A DNA stretch of 64,000 nt. It comes from Rickettsia tamurae (lineage in GTDB: Bacteria; Pseudomonadota; Alphaproteobacteria; Rickettsiales; Rickettsiaceae). Shown one piece after another: positions 36,971-46,791 of the stretch. Below the pieces are notes generated by a model that was not told the DNA's origin, made no database searches, and saw nothing but the letters and a program-made list of their open reading frames with translations. The stretch lies in contig NZ_CCMG01000002.1 in NCBI RefSeq assembly GCF_000751075.1, forward strand, positions 88,009 to 152,008, written 5' to 3'. Within the stretch, counting starts at the first letter, position 1, and every line of letters begins with the position of its first letter. A program made the translations under genes and the position numbers.

Positions 36971-38734
36971 ATGAAGCCACAAGCATCTATAAACGGTAAA
37001 ATCTGGCAGCAGAAACTGATTAACGAAGATATAGTCACCGAGTTATGTCGTAGTTTCAAAATTAGTGATTTACTTGCTAGGATAGTATCATTAAGAGTAA
37101 ATAATCTAGAGGAAGTAGAAAATTTTTTGATACCGAAAATCAAAAATTTATTACCTGATCCTTTTCATCTACTTGATATGGAAAAGGCTGTAGATAGAAC
37201 CGTTAAAGCTATTTTAAATAACCAAAAAATATGTATCTTTGCCGATTATGATGTGGACGGTGCTACTTCAGCCGCTTTACTTAAAAATATTTTTAGAGAT
37301 TTAAATATAATATGTGATATTTATGTTCCCGATCGTATAGCTGAAGGATACGGTCCAACTCCTTTTGCTATGCAAAAAATTAAAGATAACGGCACAGAAT
37401 TATTAATTACAGTTGATTGCGGTGCTATGGCACATGAAGCCCTAAAATACGCAAAAGACGTTAATCTTGATGTTATAGTAATCGATCATCATATAGCTAC
37501 GGAAATATTATCGGATGCAGTAGCTATAGTAAATCCAAATCGTATTGATGAAAAAAGCGAATATAAACATTTGGCAACCGTAGGAGTTGCTTTCTTATTT
37601 GCAACTGCAATATTATCGAATTTAAAGAAGCAAAATTATTTCACGCAAACAATGCTTCAGCCTAATCTAATGAAGTATCTAGATTTAGTGGCTCTTGGTA
37701 CTGTTTGCGATATGGTGAAATTAACAGGCTTAAATCGTGCATTTGTCGCAAGCGGATTGAAAGTAATGCAACAAAGGCAAAATATAGGGATTAAAACATT
37801 ATATGATATGGCAGGGCTTAATGAAATACCGAAATGTTATCATTTAGGGTTTATTCTAGGTCCGCGTATCAACGCAGGCGGTAGAGTAGGAAAGTCAAGT
37901 TTAGGGGCTAATCTCCTATCTACTAGTTGTTCTAATGAAGCAAATAAATTAGCTGAAGAACTTGAAAAACATAATAATGAGCGTAAAGTAATTGAGTTAT
38001 TAATGATAGAAGAAGCAATGGAAATTGCTTTGACACAACAAGATAGTAGTTTATTATTTATCGTAAAAGAAGGATGGCATCCAGGCGTTATAGGAATCGT
38101 TGCCGGCAGATTAAAAGAAAAATTTGATAAGCCGGTGGCAGTTATAGCTTTAAATGACGGGATTGGTAAAGCTTCATGCCGTTCTATTTTAGGTATTGAT
38201 TTTGGTGCTGAAATTATCAATGCTAAAAGCAAAGATTTGCTAATAGCAGGCGGAGGTCATGCTATGGCGGCAGGTTTTACCGTAACTGCTGAAAAATTAC
38301 AAGAATTGCAGAATTTTTTTAATAATGCTTTTAGAATTAGTATAAATAAACTAGAAAATTATAAGCATGCGGAATATGATATTGATTTAACGGTTAATAG
38401 TGTGAATTTCCCTTTAATGGAGGAATTAAACACTTTAGAGCCTTTCGGTCAAGGAAATCATGAGCCTATATTTAAATTCGATGATTTATTTGTATTAAAA
38501 GCGGATATCGTTGGAAGTAAGCATATTAAATGTATGCTTGTTCCAAATAAGCGAGGCTTTGGTAATAAAGCCTTATCTGCTATTGCTTTTAATTCGGTAG
38601 GAACTTCATTTGAAGATGTTTTATTAAACCCTAAAGCAAAAAATATTACCGCAATAGGAACGTTAAAAACAAATAATTGGCAAGATAATTATACTATTCA
38701 ATTAATTATAAAAGATATACTTCTAAAAGAGTAG
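36971..38734 (+). CDS. recJ: Single-stranded-DNA-specific exonuclease RecJ
   Basis: 587 residues from ATG 36971. An upstream ATG at 36908 would overlap prfA by 56 bases and adds non-conserved residues, so I reject it. It has the DHH-phosphoesterase motifs FADYDVDGATSAALL, VDCG, VIVIDHH and NPNR, then GPRINAGGRVG, the DHHA1 part HPGVIGIVAGRLKEKF and GGGHAMAAGFT. It degrades ssDNA 5' to 3' in recombination and repair. Intact. Confidence 0.95.
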   Translation: MKPQASINGKIWQQKLINEDIVTELCRSFKISDLLARIVSLRVNNLEEVENFLIPKIKNLLPDPFHLLDMEKAVDRTVKAILNNQKICIFADYDVDGATSAALLKNIFRDLNIICDIYVPDRIAEGYGPTPFAMQKIKDNGTELLITVDCGAMAHEALKYAKDVNLDVIVIDHHIATEILSDAVAIVNPNRIDEKSEYKHLATVGVAFLFATAILSNLKKQNYFTQTMLQPNLMKYLDLVALGTVCDMVKLTGLNRAFVASGLKVMQQRQNIGIKTLYDMAGLNEIPKCYHLGFILGPRINAGGRVGKSSLGANLLSTSCSNEANKLAEELEKHNNERKVIELLMIEEAMEIALTQQDSSLLFIVKEGWHPGVIGIVAGRLKEKFDKPVAVIALNDGIGKASCRSILGIDFGAEIINAKSKDLLIAGGGHAMAAGFTVTAEKLQELQNFFNNAFRISINKLENYKHAEYDIDLTVNSVNFPLMEELNTLEPFGQGNHEPIFKFDDLFVLKADIVGSKHIKCMLVPNKRGFGNKALSAIAFNSVGTSFEDVLLNPKAKNITAIGTLKTNNWQDNYTIQLIIKDILLKE

Positions 38735-38776
38735 ATAGACAAGTATATATAATAACAACTTAAAAAATAATAATTT

Positions 38777-40099
38777 ATGAACGATTTAAAGAAAACAAAA
38801 AATACTACAATTTCTAAAGATTTAGCAGAAGTACAAGAGCATTATCAAGATTATCCTTATCCTTTCAGAGACCCAAGTCAAGAAAAAGAACGTTTACTTG
38901 CAATTTGCGGTGAGTTCTTAGGAGAATTAAACCATTTTCTATATAAAGGAAAAGAAAATTTTAATAATAATTTTAGATGCTTAATAGCAGGCGGCGGCAC
39001 CGGTGATTCAACTATTTATCTTGCTGAACAGTTAAAAGATAAAAATGCCGAAATAATATATCTAGATTTTAGCAAGCCTAGCATGGAAGTAGCACAAAAA
39101 CGTGCAGAAGTACGAGGTCTTAAAAATATTAAATGGATTAATGATTCAATATTAAATATACCTAATCTAAAACTTGGAAAATTCGATTATATAAATTGTA
39201 CCGGCGTGCTTCATCATTTAGCAAATCCTGATGAAGGTTTAAAAAATCTAAAAGATTCTTTAAAGCCGACCGGCGGTATGGGTTTAATGGTATATGCTAA
39301 ATACGGACGTACCGGTGTTTATCAAATTCAGGATTTAATGAAAATGATAAACAAAGATACTAAAAGCCGTGTCGAAGAAATAATGAACGGAAAGCTAATT
39401 CTAGATAACCTGCCTGCTACTAACTGGTATAAAAGAGGTTGGGAGTTATTTTCAGATTACCAAAATTTCGGTGATGTTGGAGTTTATGATATGTTCTTGC
39501 ACAAACAGGATAGAGCCTATTCCGTTCCTGAGTTATATGAATTCGTAGAAAAAGCAGACTTAAATTTTGTTGATTATCTTGATCCTTTAGAGAAAATTTT
39601 ATTAAGACCGGAAAATTATATAAAAGATTTTTCACTTCTGCAAAAAGTTAAAAAGATGGATAAAGTAACTAGAGAAGCAATTTCCGAAATACTTACCGGT
39701 AATATTATTAAACATTCATTTTACGTATCAAATCAAAAAGATAGTGTAGCCTCGTTTGATGATCTTGATAATATACCGTACTTCCATAATATCACCAATT
39801 TTGCTAAACAAATTTATGAACATTTGGAGTCTAATCCTTCAGCAGTAAATAATGTTATTAATTTTACTATTAATAATGGAGTGCTAAATAATGTTAATAT
39901 CTCAATATCGATATTTAAAAGTACTAAATATATTTTCAAATATATGGTAGAAGAGAAAAGTTTAAGAGAAATATTTGATGCGGTACGCAGCGAATTAAAC
40001 CAAGAAATAAGCAATGAAGTCTTATTAAACGAAGTTAAAAACGTATTCATTCCATTACTTAATACAAATGTGTTATTGTTAAAATCAAAGGATTTATAG
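38777..40099 (+). CDS. Class I SAM-dependent methyltransferase
   Basis: 440 residues. After a YPYPFRDP segment near the N-terminus the Rossmann-type fold is visible: CLIAGGGTGDSTIYLAEQL (motif I), IIYLDFSKPSMEVAQKRAE (motif II), FDYINCTGVLHHLANPDEGL (motif IV) and LKPTGGMGLMVYAKYGR. The C-terminal ~200 residues are not recognised. The substrate is unknown; the same layout appears in other proteobacterial methyltransferases with the N-terminal YPxP motif. Intact. Confidence 0.88.
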   Translation: MNDLKKTKNTTISKDLAEVQEHYQDYPYPFRDPSQEKERLLAICGEFLGELNHFLYKGKENFNNNFRCLIAGGGTGDSTIYLAEQLKDKNAEIIYLDFSKPSMEVAQKRAEVRGLKNIKWINDSILNIPNLKLGKFDYINCTGVLHHLANPDEGLKNLKDSLKPTGGMGLMVYAKYGRTGVYQIQDLMKMINKDTKSRVEEIMNGKLILDNLPATNWYKRGWELFSDYQNFGDVGVYDMFLHKQDRAYSVPELYEFVEKADLNFVDYLDPLEKILLRPENYIKDFSLLQKVKKMDKVTREAISEILTGNIIKHSFYVSNQKDSVASFDDLDNIPYFHNITNFAKQIYEHLESNPSAVNNVINFTINNGVLNNVNISISIFKSTKYIFKYMVEEKSLREIFDAVRSELNQEISNEVLLNEVKNVFIPLLNTNVLLLKSKDL

Positions 40100-40120
40100 A
40101 GTTACGTGGATTGGTTTATC

Positions 40121-40251
40121 CGTTATTGCGGAGAGAGGTTACCTGAGTCGTCATGAGCTACGCAGCCGTAGGCTGTGCGGTAATCTCATGAAATAATAAT
40201 AAACTCCCAAGATTGCTTTGTCAATTACTTCGTAATTTCCTCGCAATGACG
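40121..40251. repeat. Palindromic element of the CGTCATTGCGAGG family, variant
   Basis: CCGTTATTGCGG at the left, CTCGCAATGACG at the right, reverse orientation relative to the copies at 28921 and 34304 (GATTGCTTTGTCAATTACTTCG lies in the right half). It occupies the first half of the 368-base gap before rho. Confidence 0.75.
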
Positions 40252-40258
40252 ATTTGGG

Positions 40259-40287
40259 TTGACAATGTGCTATTACGTTGTTAGTAT
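40259..40287 (+). promoter_or_regulatory. Candidate rho promoter with a long leader
   Basis: TTGACA (40259-40264), a 17-base spacer and TAGTAT (40282-40287). Transcription would start near 40295, leaving a leader of about 170 bases before the rho ATG (40468). rho is autoregulated through a leader in E. coli; the same could hold here (inference). The rest of the gap to rho shows nothing further. Confidence 0.55.
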
Positions 40288-40467
40288 ACTTTTACATACA
40301 TAGACAGCTCTTAATAAGCTAACAAGATAAATAATTCTTCAAACCACAAGAACAAATAAAATTTTCTAAAAATCTAATTTGATTCCTAATTTAAATAAGT
40401 ATATTACTTACCTTTAAACTTAATTGCTAGCTCAACTTTTCAATTATAATCTATTAATAATAAAATA

Positions 40468-41832
40468 ATGAACACAACTAATAAAGAATCCACAGAAGAA
40501 CTTAACAATAACAATCATAATAATTTTGCAGAGAACGGTAATATTATTAATTTAAAACAATTAAAACGTAAATTACCGGAGGAACTACAAGCTCAAGCAG
40601 AAGAATTAAAAATTGAAAATATTAATTCATTACTTAAACAAGAATTAGTTTTTGCAATTTTGAAAAAATCTGTAGAGCAGGGAGGTTTAATAGTGGGAGA
40701 GGGGGTACTTGAAGTACTACCTGACGGATTTGGTTTTTTACGTTCGCCGGAAGTAAACTATTTAGCAGGCCCTGATGATATTTATATCTCTCCTAGTCAA
40801 ATTCGTCGTTTTGGTCTACGTACCGGTGATACGGTAGAAGGTCAGATCAGAGCTCCAAAAGCCGGGGAGCGTTATTTTGCTTTACTGAAAGTCAATAGAG
40901 TAAATTTTGAAGACCCTTCTAAAGCTTATCATCGTGTTCATTTTGATAATTTAACTCCCTTATATCCTGATGAAAAACTAGGATTAGAACTTGAAAATAA
41001 TAGTAAAGATAGTAAGGATTTTAGTACACGAGTTATTGAACTTGTTGCCCCTATGGGTAAAGGGCAACGTGCATTAATAGTAGCACCGCCTCGTACAGGT
41101 AAAACCGTATTATTACAAAATATAGCACATGCAATTACAACCAATAATCCGGAAGTATTTTTAATAGTATTGTTAATAGACGAAAGACCTGAAGAAGTAA
41201 CAGATATGCAACGTTCCGTGCGTGGGGAGGTTGTTAGCTCTACTTTCGATGAACCGGCAAGTAGGCATGTGCAGCTTGCAGAAATGGTTATTGAAAAAGC
41301 AAAGCGTTTAGTAGAACATAAAAAAGATGTGGTGATTTTAGTAGATGCGATAACACGTTTAGCTCGTGCTTATAATACTGTAGTACCATCATCAGGGAAA
41401 GTATTAACGGGCGGTGTTGATGCTAATGCACTACAAAGACCGAAAAGATTTTTCGGAGCAGCAAGAAATATCGAAAACGGCGGCTCGCTTACTATAATCG
41501 GTACGGCTTTAATTGAAACCGGTTCTCGTATGGATGAGGTAATTTTTGAGGAGTTTAAAGGTACAGGTAATTCCGAGATAGTTCTAGATCGTAAGATTGC
41601 CGATAAGCGTATTTATCCGGCTATTGATATAACTAGATCAGGAACTAGAAAAGAAGATTTGTTAGTAGATAAAATAATATTAAATAAAATGTGGGTTCTT
41701 CGTCGTATTATCGATCCGATGGGTAGCAGTGAAGCAATAGAATTTTTACTCAAAAAACTTGAAAATACTAAAACTAACGGTGAGTTTTTTGAGATGATGA
41801 AGAGTCCTGAACGTCCTAAGAACGGTTTATAA
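40468..41832 (+). CDS. rho: Transcription termination factor Rho
   Basis: 454 residues. The Rho N-terminal and cold-shock RNA-binding domains ([14 protein letters not shown], then [21 protein letters not shown]) are followed by the RecA-like ATPase: Walker [13 protein letters not shown] (~206-217), [37 protein letters not shown] (in parts), [15 protein letters not shown] (Walker B), and the C-terminal [17 protein letters not shown]. The N-terminal ~30 residues are Asn-rich. Intact. Confidence 0.98.
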   Translation: MNTTNKESTEELNNNNHNNFAENGNIINLKQLKRKLPEELQAQAEELKIENINSLLKQELVFAILKKSVEQGGLIVGEGVLEVLPDGFGFLRSPEVNYLAGPDDIYISPSQIRRFGLRTGDTVEGQIRAPKAGERYFALLKVNRVNFEDPSKAYHRVHFDNLTPLYPDEKLGLELENNSKDSKDFSTRVIELVAPMGKGQRALIVAPPRTGKTVLLQNIAHAITTNNPEVFLIVLLIDERPEEVTDMQRSVRGEVVSSTFDEPASRHVQLAEMVIEKAKRLVEHKKDVVILVDAITRLARAYNTVVPSSGKVLTGGVDANALQRPKRFFGAARNIENGGSLTIIGTALIETGSRMDEVIFEEFKGTGNSEIVLDRKIADKRIYPAIDITRSGTRKEDLLVDKIILNKMWVLRRIIDPMGSSEAIEFLLKKLENTKTNGEFFEMMKSPERPKNGL

Positions 41833-41839
41833 TACTTGA

Positions 41840-42030
41840 TGTCATTCCTGCGAGACGTGGTGGCATGGATCGAAAAACGCACTCAGTGTCATACCGTGGC
41901 TTGACCACGGTATCCAAAAAATAATTTAAAGCACTAATAATTTTAGTATTTTAAACTGGATCCCGCGATCAAGTCGCGGGATGACAGCGGCGGAATTAAT
42001 CCACGCAACAATGCTTCGCGGGAATGACAT
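41840..42030. repeat. Nested palindromic element between rho and sppA
   Basis: Outer ATGTCATTCCTGCGAGACG at 41840 with CGCGGGAATGACAT ending 42030. Inner GTGTCATACCGTGG...GCGGGATGACAG at 41886-41987, nearly identical to the inner layer at 10344. Confidence 0.85.
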
Positions 42031-42079
42031 CGAATTTAATACAACAACGCCTTGGATAACTACAAAAACATAAGAAATC

Positions 42080-42994
42080 ATGAATATATCATCCGATTAT
42101 TTAATTGAAAGAAGACAAATAAAATCTCGTTTGTTAATTTGGAAGCTAGCAGCTATTATTTTAATTGCTATCGTATTCTTACTAGTCGGTAAAGATTTTG
42201 CTCCAAAAGAGGTTTTATCTATTAATAGTAATGAAGACTATATAGCTTCCGTATTAATAGACGAAATAATTCTTGAAGACGAAAAGCGTGACAAAAAGCT
42301 CAAAAAAATAATCGATGATTCTCATATTAAAGCGTTAATAGTTAACGTAAATTCTCCCGGCGGTACGGTAGTCGGCTCTGAAAAAATTTATAATATTCTG
42401 CGTAAAATATCTGAAAAAAAACCGGTAGTGATAGTTATGGGAACAATGGCTGCAAGCGGCGGTTATTTAATCTCTCTTGGAGGTGATTATATTGTCAGCC
42501 ATAACGGAACTATTACGGGTTCAATCGGTGTAATACTACAAACAGCCGAGGTAACGGAGCTTGCTCAAAAATTGGGGATTAAATTTAATAATTTTAAATC
42601 GGGTGAATTAAAAGCCGTCCCAAATCCTACCGAAAAACTGACGGAAGCAGTGCGGGTAGCCATTATGGAAAATATAGAAGATACTTATAATTTCTTCCTT
42701 GAACTTGTTTCAGAGAGGCGTAATCTTCCTATAGAAGAAGTAAAAAAGCTCGCAGACGGACGAGTATATTCAGGTCGTCAGGCTTTAAAGTTAAAGCTTG
42801 TGGATGCTATAGGCTCGGAAGATACTGCATTAAAATGGTTACAGGAAGTTAAGAAAATTAATGTTAATCTACTAGTTAAAGATTATCAATTAAAACCAAA
42901 ACCAAAATTAATGGACATAATACTTGAAGATTTTGATAGTATAACACCTAGTTTTTTTAAAAATAGTTTTAACGGAATCAAAGCGATTTTTTAA
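42080..42994 (+). CDS. sppA: Signal peptide peptidase SppA
   Basis: 304 residues, the short bacterial SppA form. One N-terminal transmembrane segment (~22-40), then [12 protein letters not shown], the catalytic Ser in [16 protein letters not shown] (~124) and the general-base Lys in [15 protein letters not shown] (~173-175). [21 protein letters not shown] is also typical. It degrades cleaved signal peptides at the inner membrane. The stop is 2 bases from the next start. Confidence 0.93.
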   Translation: MNISSDYLIERRQIKSRLLIWKLAAIILIAIVFLLVGKDFAPKEVLSINSNEDYIASVLIDEIILEDEKRDKKLKKIIDDSHIKALIVNVNSPGGTVVGSEKIYNILRKISEKKPVVIVMGTMAASGGYLISLGGDYIVSHNGTITGSIGVILQTAEVTELAQKLGIKFNNFKSGELKAVPNPTEKLTEAVRVAIMENIEDTYNFFLELVSERRNLPIEEVKKLADGRVYSGRQALKLKLVDAIGSEDTALKWLQEVKKINVNLLVKDYQLKPKPKLMDIILEDFDSITPSFFKNSFNGIKAIF

Positions 42995-42996
42995 TA

Positions 42997-43386
42997 ATGG
43001 TTACTAAGAATTATTTAATAGATAAAATACATGATAAGCTGAATTATCTTTCTAAAGAAGATGTTAAAGATTCAGTAGATTTAATTTTAGATTATTTAAA
43101 CGAATCTCTTAAAGAACAAAAGCGTATCGAAATCAGAAATTTTGGTAATTTCTCTATCCGCAAACGCAAATTCTCTGAAAGTAGAGTTCTTTCCAAATTC
43201 GCTTATAGAGAGGAATTTGAAGAAGACACGGAACGTAGCACCGCAGCGTACAAAAGCATACGTGAGGATGCGAATACCGGATCGACATACAAATTACCTC
43301 TAGAAGTAGAGTTTGGGAAGAACTCTGTCGAAAAATTCTATAATACAGTTTATTACCGAATGCCTAAAAATTTATTTAAGGAGTAA
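42997..43386 (+). CDS. HU/IHF-family DNA-binding protein with palindromic insert
   Basis: 129 residues against ~90-95 for the family. Residues 1-60 are HU/IHF-like ([13 protein letters not shown], then [18 protein letters not shown] and [17 protein letters not shown]). Residues ~63-110 ([18 protein letters not shown] through [13 protein letters not shown]) are the translation of a palindromic element (43183-43326), and the family C-terminus then resumes as [18 protein letters not shown]. The insert falls in the DNA-contacting beta-arm, so it should affect DNA binding. No stop or frameshift is introduced. Confidence 0.88.
   Translation: MVTKNYLIDKIHDKLNYLSKEDVKDSVDLILDYLNESLKEQKRIEIRNFGNFSIRKRKFSESRVLSKFAYREEFEEDTERSTAAYKSIREDANTGSTYKLPLEVEFGKNSVEKFYNTVYYRMPKNLFKE
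43183..43326. repeat. In-frame RPE-1-like palindromic element in the HU/IHF-like gene
   Basis: 144 bases; ends AGAGTTCTTTCCAAA and TTTGGGAAGAACTCT differ from perfect complements by one base. Same family as the intergenic copy 19559-19704: shared blocks CGCTTATAGAGAGGAATTTG and ACAAATTACCTCTAGAAGTA (here TAC/ACAAATT boundary as well). Confidence 0.9.
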
Positions 43387-43393
43387 ATAAGTT

Positions 43394-43956
43394 ATGGAAT
43401 GGTCTAAATATAGTACTATAGAGAAGTGGAAAATAATAAAAAGCATGGTACTACATAATAATATTTTTTCCATGGCTCTTCATATTGAAGATTTAGAACT
43501 CTTCAAAAAAATATTATCGATAGATGGGAAGCTGGTTATTCAAGCACTCAATATAGATTCTCTTATATACACGATATTATAGGTAATGGGAAATATGATT
43601 CTTTTTTTGAAGCATTATATAATTACTTAAATGATAGTAAATCAACAATCATGCCTTTAGTATCTAATAAGAAAGAATATTATCCTATTTTTGAAGAATT
43701 ATGTAATGAATCTTTAAAGGAAAAAATATCATCAATAATGATATATTTAGAAAAAGAATCTGATGATCACCCTCTACTTAGATGGGAATATGAAGAAACT
43801 TTAGAATATTATTTAAAAACTAGAAAAAATTATGATAAGCCTAAACCTGAACCCGAAATAGAAAGAAGCGAAGAGGAACCTAATTTAAATTATGCAGAAT
43901 TAGATTTAAAATATTATGAAGAATCTTTAGACTATTACTTAAAGGTTATAGGGTAG
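43394..43956 (+). pseudogene. Hypothetical protein split at a seven-A run
   Basis: The first frame (MEWSKYSTIEKWKIIKSMVL...) is open for 62 codons. The run of seven A at 43505-43511 marks the break. With one more A the reading is EDLELFKKNIIDRWEAGYSS and continues with no stop to 43956, giving about 187 codons with an acidic, Pro-rich end (KPKPEPEIERSEEEP) and a YEESLDYYLKVIG terminus. The 101-codon frame at 43651 is its C-terminal part. No domain is recognised. It follows the HU/IHF-like gene by 7 bases. Confidence 0.6.
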
Positions 43957-43978
43957 GGTAATAAAATTTTCCTCTCAC

Positions 43979-44007
43979 TTGACATTATAATAATAGGCAA
44001 CTATCTT
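43979..44007 (+). promoter_or_regulatory. Promoter of the lipoprotein-yaaA pair
   Basis: Perfect -35 TTGACA (43979-43984), 17-base spacer, -10 TATCTT (44002-44007). The lipoprotein ATG lies 27 bases further on. Confidence 0.6.
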
Positions 44008-44033
44008 AAGTGTAAAATTAAAACAGGGTGTTT

Positions 44034-44225
44034 ATGATAAGATATTTAATAATTTTATTTGCTTCTATAGCTTTAATTGGCTGTACCGGTCAAAAAACTA
44101 CGAAATCAAAAGAAGTAGTAGAACTTGACGGTGATCCAAGTTATGCAATTATGAAAACAATCGATAATATTAACAGAAATATCACTAACACTACCTCATC
44201 TCTTCCGAGTACTCCGGTTAGATAG
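44034..44225 (+). CDS. Small lipoprotein
   Basis: 63 residues from ATG 44034 (a GTG two codons upstream is possible but AGGG spacing favours the ATG). Signal peptide MIRYLIILFASIALIGC with a lipobox (ALIGC) whose Cys would be lipidated. The mature part of ~46 residues is Lys/Thr-rich at first, then helical (YAIMKTIDNINRNI). No family recognised. Directly upstream of yaaA with 2 bases between, so co-transcribed. Confidence 0.75.
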   Translation: MIRYLIILFASIALIGCTGQKTTKSKEVVELDGDPSYAIMKTIDNINRNITNTTSSLPSTPVR

Positions 44226-44227
44226 GA

Positions 44228-44974
44228 ATGCTTGTTATTATTTCTTCCGCTAAAACTCTTAATTTTGAGAAGTTAGCTCCCAAAACAGGGCTAACTTCTC
44301 TTATATTCCCTAATTTAACTAATCAGTTACTTTCTACACTCCAAAACTATTCTGAGAATCAATTATCGAAAGTAATGAATATAAGTGCAAAGCTTGCACA
44401 TATAAATAAAGAAAGATTTAAGGATTTTGATAATCAAGAGAGTAAAGCGGCTATTTTTGCTTATGCAGGAGATGTTTTTAATAATATACATGCAGAAAAA
44501 TTAACTAATCATGAAATAAATTTCCTGCAATCACATTTGCTTATTATATCAGGTCTTTACGGAGCCTTAAAACCGCTAGATGCTATTAAGCCGTATAGAT
44601 TAGAAATGGCAACAAAATTAAATGAAATAAACTTAACAAGCTTTTGGCAAGATGAAGTCACTAATTATATTAATAAAATTCTTGCTAAGCATGAAAATAA
44701 ATATTTACTCAACCTAGCATCACAAGAATATTCATCTGTAATAAATCCAAACAAACTTAAATATCAATTAGTTAACGTTCATTTTAAAGAAAATAGGAAC
44801 AGAAAATTATCAACAATTGGAATAAATACTAAAAAAGCTCGAGGGAATATGGTTAACGTTATTGCTAACAACCTAATTGACTCACCTGAGCTACTTAAGA
44901 ATTTCTCATATTTAGACTATGAATTCAGTACTAAACACTCATCCGATAGTGAATTGGTATTTATTAAGAATTAA
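44228..44974 (+). CDS. yaaA: Peroxide stress protein YaaA (DUF328)
   Basis: 248 residues. Family signatures MLVIISSAKTLNFE, AIFAYAGDVFNNIHAEKL, FLQSHLLIISGLYGALKPLDAIKPYRLEMATKL, FWQDEVTNYI and NLASQEYSSVI are all present. E. coli YaaA lowers free iron and protects from peroxide damage. Intact. It is the last backbone gene before the tRNA fragment and the mobile element. Confidence 0.95.
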   Translation: MLVIISSAKTLNFEKLAPKTGLTSLIFPNLTNQLLSTLQNYSENQLSKVMNISAKLAHINKERFKDFDNQESKAAIFAYAGDVFNNIHAEKLTNHEINFLQSHLLIISGLYGALKPLDAIKPYRLEMATKLNEINLTSFWQDEVTNYINKILAKHENKYLLNLASQEYSSVINPNKLKYQLVNVHFKENRNRKLSTIGINTKKARGNMVNVIANNLIDSPELLKNFSYLDYEFSTKHSSDSELVFIKN

Positions 44975-44989
44975 GCTTTTATAAAATAA

Positions 44990-45039
44990 TGGTGGGCGAT
45001 GGGGGATTCGAACCCTCGACCTTTACGATGTCAACCTAA
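44990..45039 (-). other. 3' fragment of tRNA-Val(GAC), attachment-site remnant
   Basis: On the minus strand: anticodon loop TTGACAT (45028-45034, anticodon GAC), anticodon 3' stem CGTAA, a T arm with GGTTCGAATCC, an acceptor end ATCGCCCA and an encoded CCA (44990-44992). No D arm or 5' acceptor strand follows, so the tRNA is truncated. This is the pattern of a site-specific integration in a tRNA 3' end; the intact tRNA should be at the other end of the element, outside the window. The tyrosine integrase starts 400 bases away. Confidence 0.8.
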
Positions 45040-45440
45040 AAGCCTCTTTTACCCTGCTTCTTTGCTTTTTTCTCATACACTAATTTGTAGCTCATAACCC
45101 TCATATTTAAGGCTTTTCCTTATTACCAAATAGTTATAGCTTAACTGTAGTAGAGTTGCAGTTATTTGTCAATCTCTAAAAAATATTACAAATTTGAAAA
45201 TAACATGTGGATATGATGAGCATATAGTGAGTGCAAATTCATGAGCAATTTTTATCTTGTAAATATACCTGGACCTTTTGAATTTGCTAAGAAACTATAG
45301 CAACTATTGGTTGTTTAATTGTATATAGTTAGGATAAATCATCATTTTTTAAAGTATAATCCTATTTAACATAAGATTTGTTTTTCTGAGTAAAGCATAT
45401 TACAGTTTAATTATATATGTATTAAGCTGGGGGAGGATTT
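45040..45440. other. Left end of the integrated element, non-coding
   Basis: 401 bases from the tRNA fragment to the integrase start. AT-rich with no good open frame and no dispersed palindromic element. It should contain the integrase arm-binding sites; I cannot point to defined direct repeats by eye. Confidence 0.5.
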
Positions 45441-46589
45441 ATGTCAGTTAAATCACTATTGTTTACTAAAGAAGCATTACATGAAATTAAAGCTCCACAG
45501 GCAAAACGAGATGTATATAAAGATACCAAAGAAAAAGGATTATTGCTAATCGTATCATATGGTGGTAGTAAAATATTTTATTTGGGCACAGTACTTGATA
45601 AGAAATATCATAGAATTAAAATAGGTGTGTTCCCTGATCTATCAATTATTGATGCTAGAGCCAAAGCATCTGAATTAAAAGGTGAGATCGCCAAATGATA
45701 TAATCCTGTAGAAGAAAAAGCTAGATTATCCAAAGAACTGACCTTTAAGGAGCTTTATGATAAATACCTTAATGAATATAGTAAAATTAATAATAAAAGA
45801 TGGAAAGATTATGCCGCTTCTGTAGATAGATATACCAAACATTTATATCCCAGAAAAATATCTACTATTCACAAAACAGATATTCAAGAGTTGTTTAATA
45901 ATTTAACTAAAACTGGTAAATATGGAGCTAATAGATTTCTTGAAGTTTTAAGTCCTGTATTTAGTAAAGCAATAGAATGGGAATTGCTTACAATAAATCC
46001 AGTTATTGGCATAAAGAAGCACAAGGAACAATCCAGAGACAGGTATTTAACTAGGGAAGAAATACCACGATTTTTTACAGCAATAGCAGACGAGCAAAAC
46101 CAGGTAATGCAAGACTTTTTCTTAATAGCTTTGTATAAATCAGTTCGTAAGGATAATTTACTTACTATGCGTTGGGAACAGGTAAGTTTTGCTGATAAAC
46201 AATTATATCTTCCAGAAACTAAAAATGGTGATCCTCACCGTTTACCTTTACTAGATCAGGCAGTAGAAATATTAAAAGCCAGGAAAGAGCAATCTACTAG
46301 TATGTGGGTATTTCCAAGTGAGAGTAGCAGTAGTGGTCACCTGCAAGAACCAAAGAAAGCATGGAAGAGGATTTGTAAAAAAGCAGGAATAGAAAATTTA
46401 AGGATACATGATTTAAGGAGAACAATACCAAGTTGGATGGCAATGACCGGAGCAAATCAATATGTAATAGGACAGCTTCTAAATCATAAAGATCCAAGAT
46501 CAACAGCAGTGTATACTAGACTTGCCAATGATACTGCTCGAAAATATATGCAAAGAGCCGTAAATACTATTATAAATATAAAATCTTAA
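45441..46589 (+). pseudogene. Tyrosine-type integrase with one in-frame TGA
   Basis: GGGGAGG precedes the ATG. Codons 1-85 encode the DUF4102-type arm-binding domain (MSVKSLLFTKEALHEIKAPQ, then GVFPDLSIIDARAKASELKG). A TGA at 45696-45698 is followed in the same frame by YNPVEEKARLSKELTFKELY and the core: SVRKDNLLTMRWEQV (first catalytic Arg), IHDLRRTIPSWMA (HxxR), LLNHKDPRSTAVYTRLA (Tyr). The full frame is 382 codons, normal for P4-like integrases. One base change (GGA to TGA fits) inactivated it unless read through. It would have driven the insertion in tRNA-Val. Confidence 0.85.
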
Positions 46590-46791
46590 CTATATATTAA
46601 TTTTAATTGATATATTTATGTTATAATAATGCCTGTATTAAGTGAGTTCTATAAGAACAGAAAGGCTAGAAGAGGAAAATAGTAAAGCAATTGTTGCAAC
46701 AAGCTTGGAAATTCCTTTTTTGCTTCTTCTATACTCTTAAGCATTATTGAGTTTTTGAAGATTTTACAACAATGAAGAATTTTATAATTAT

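Noticed and set aside
44990..45039. Complete tRNA gene
   Set aside because: There is no D arm or 5' acceptor strand upstream of the anticodon region, so it is only a 3' fragment.
45696..45698. TGA read as Trp or recoded in the integrase
   Set aside because: Rickettsia uses the standard code with TGA as stop (RF2 gene expected elsewhere), and there is no sign of a recoding structure; other genes in the window end in TGA. A point mutation is simpler.
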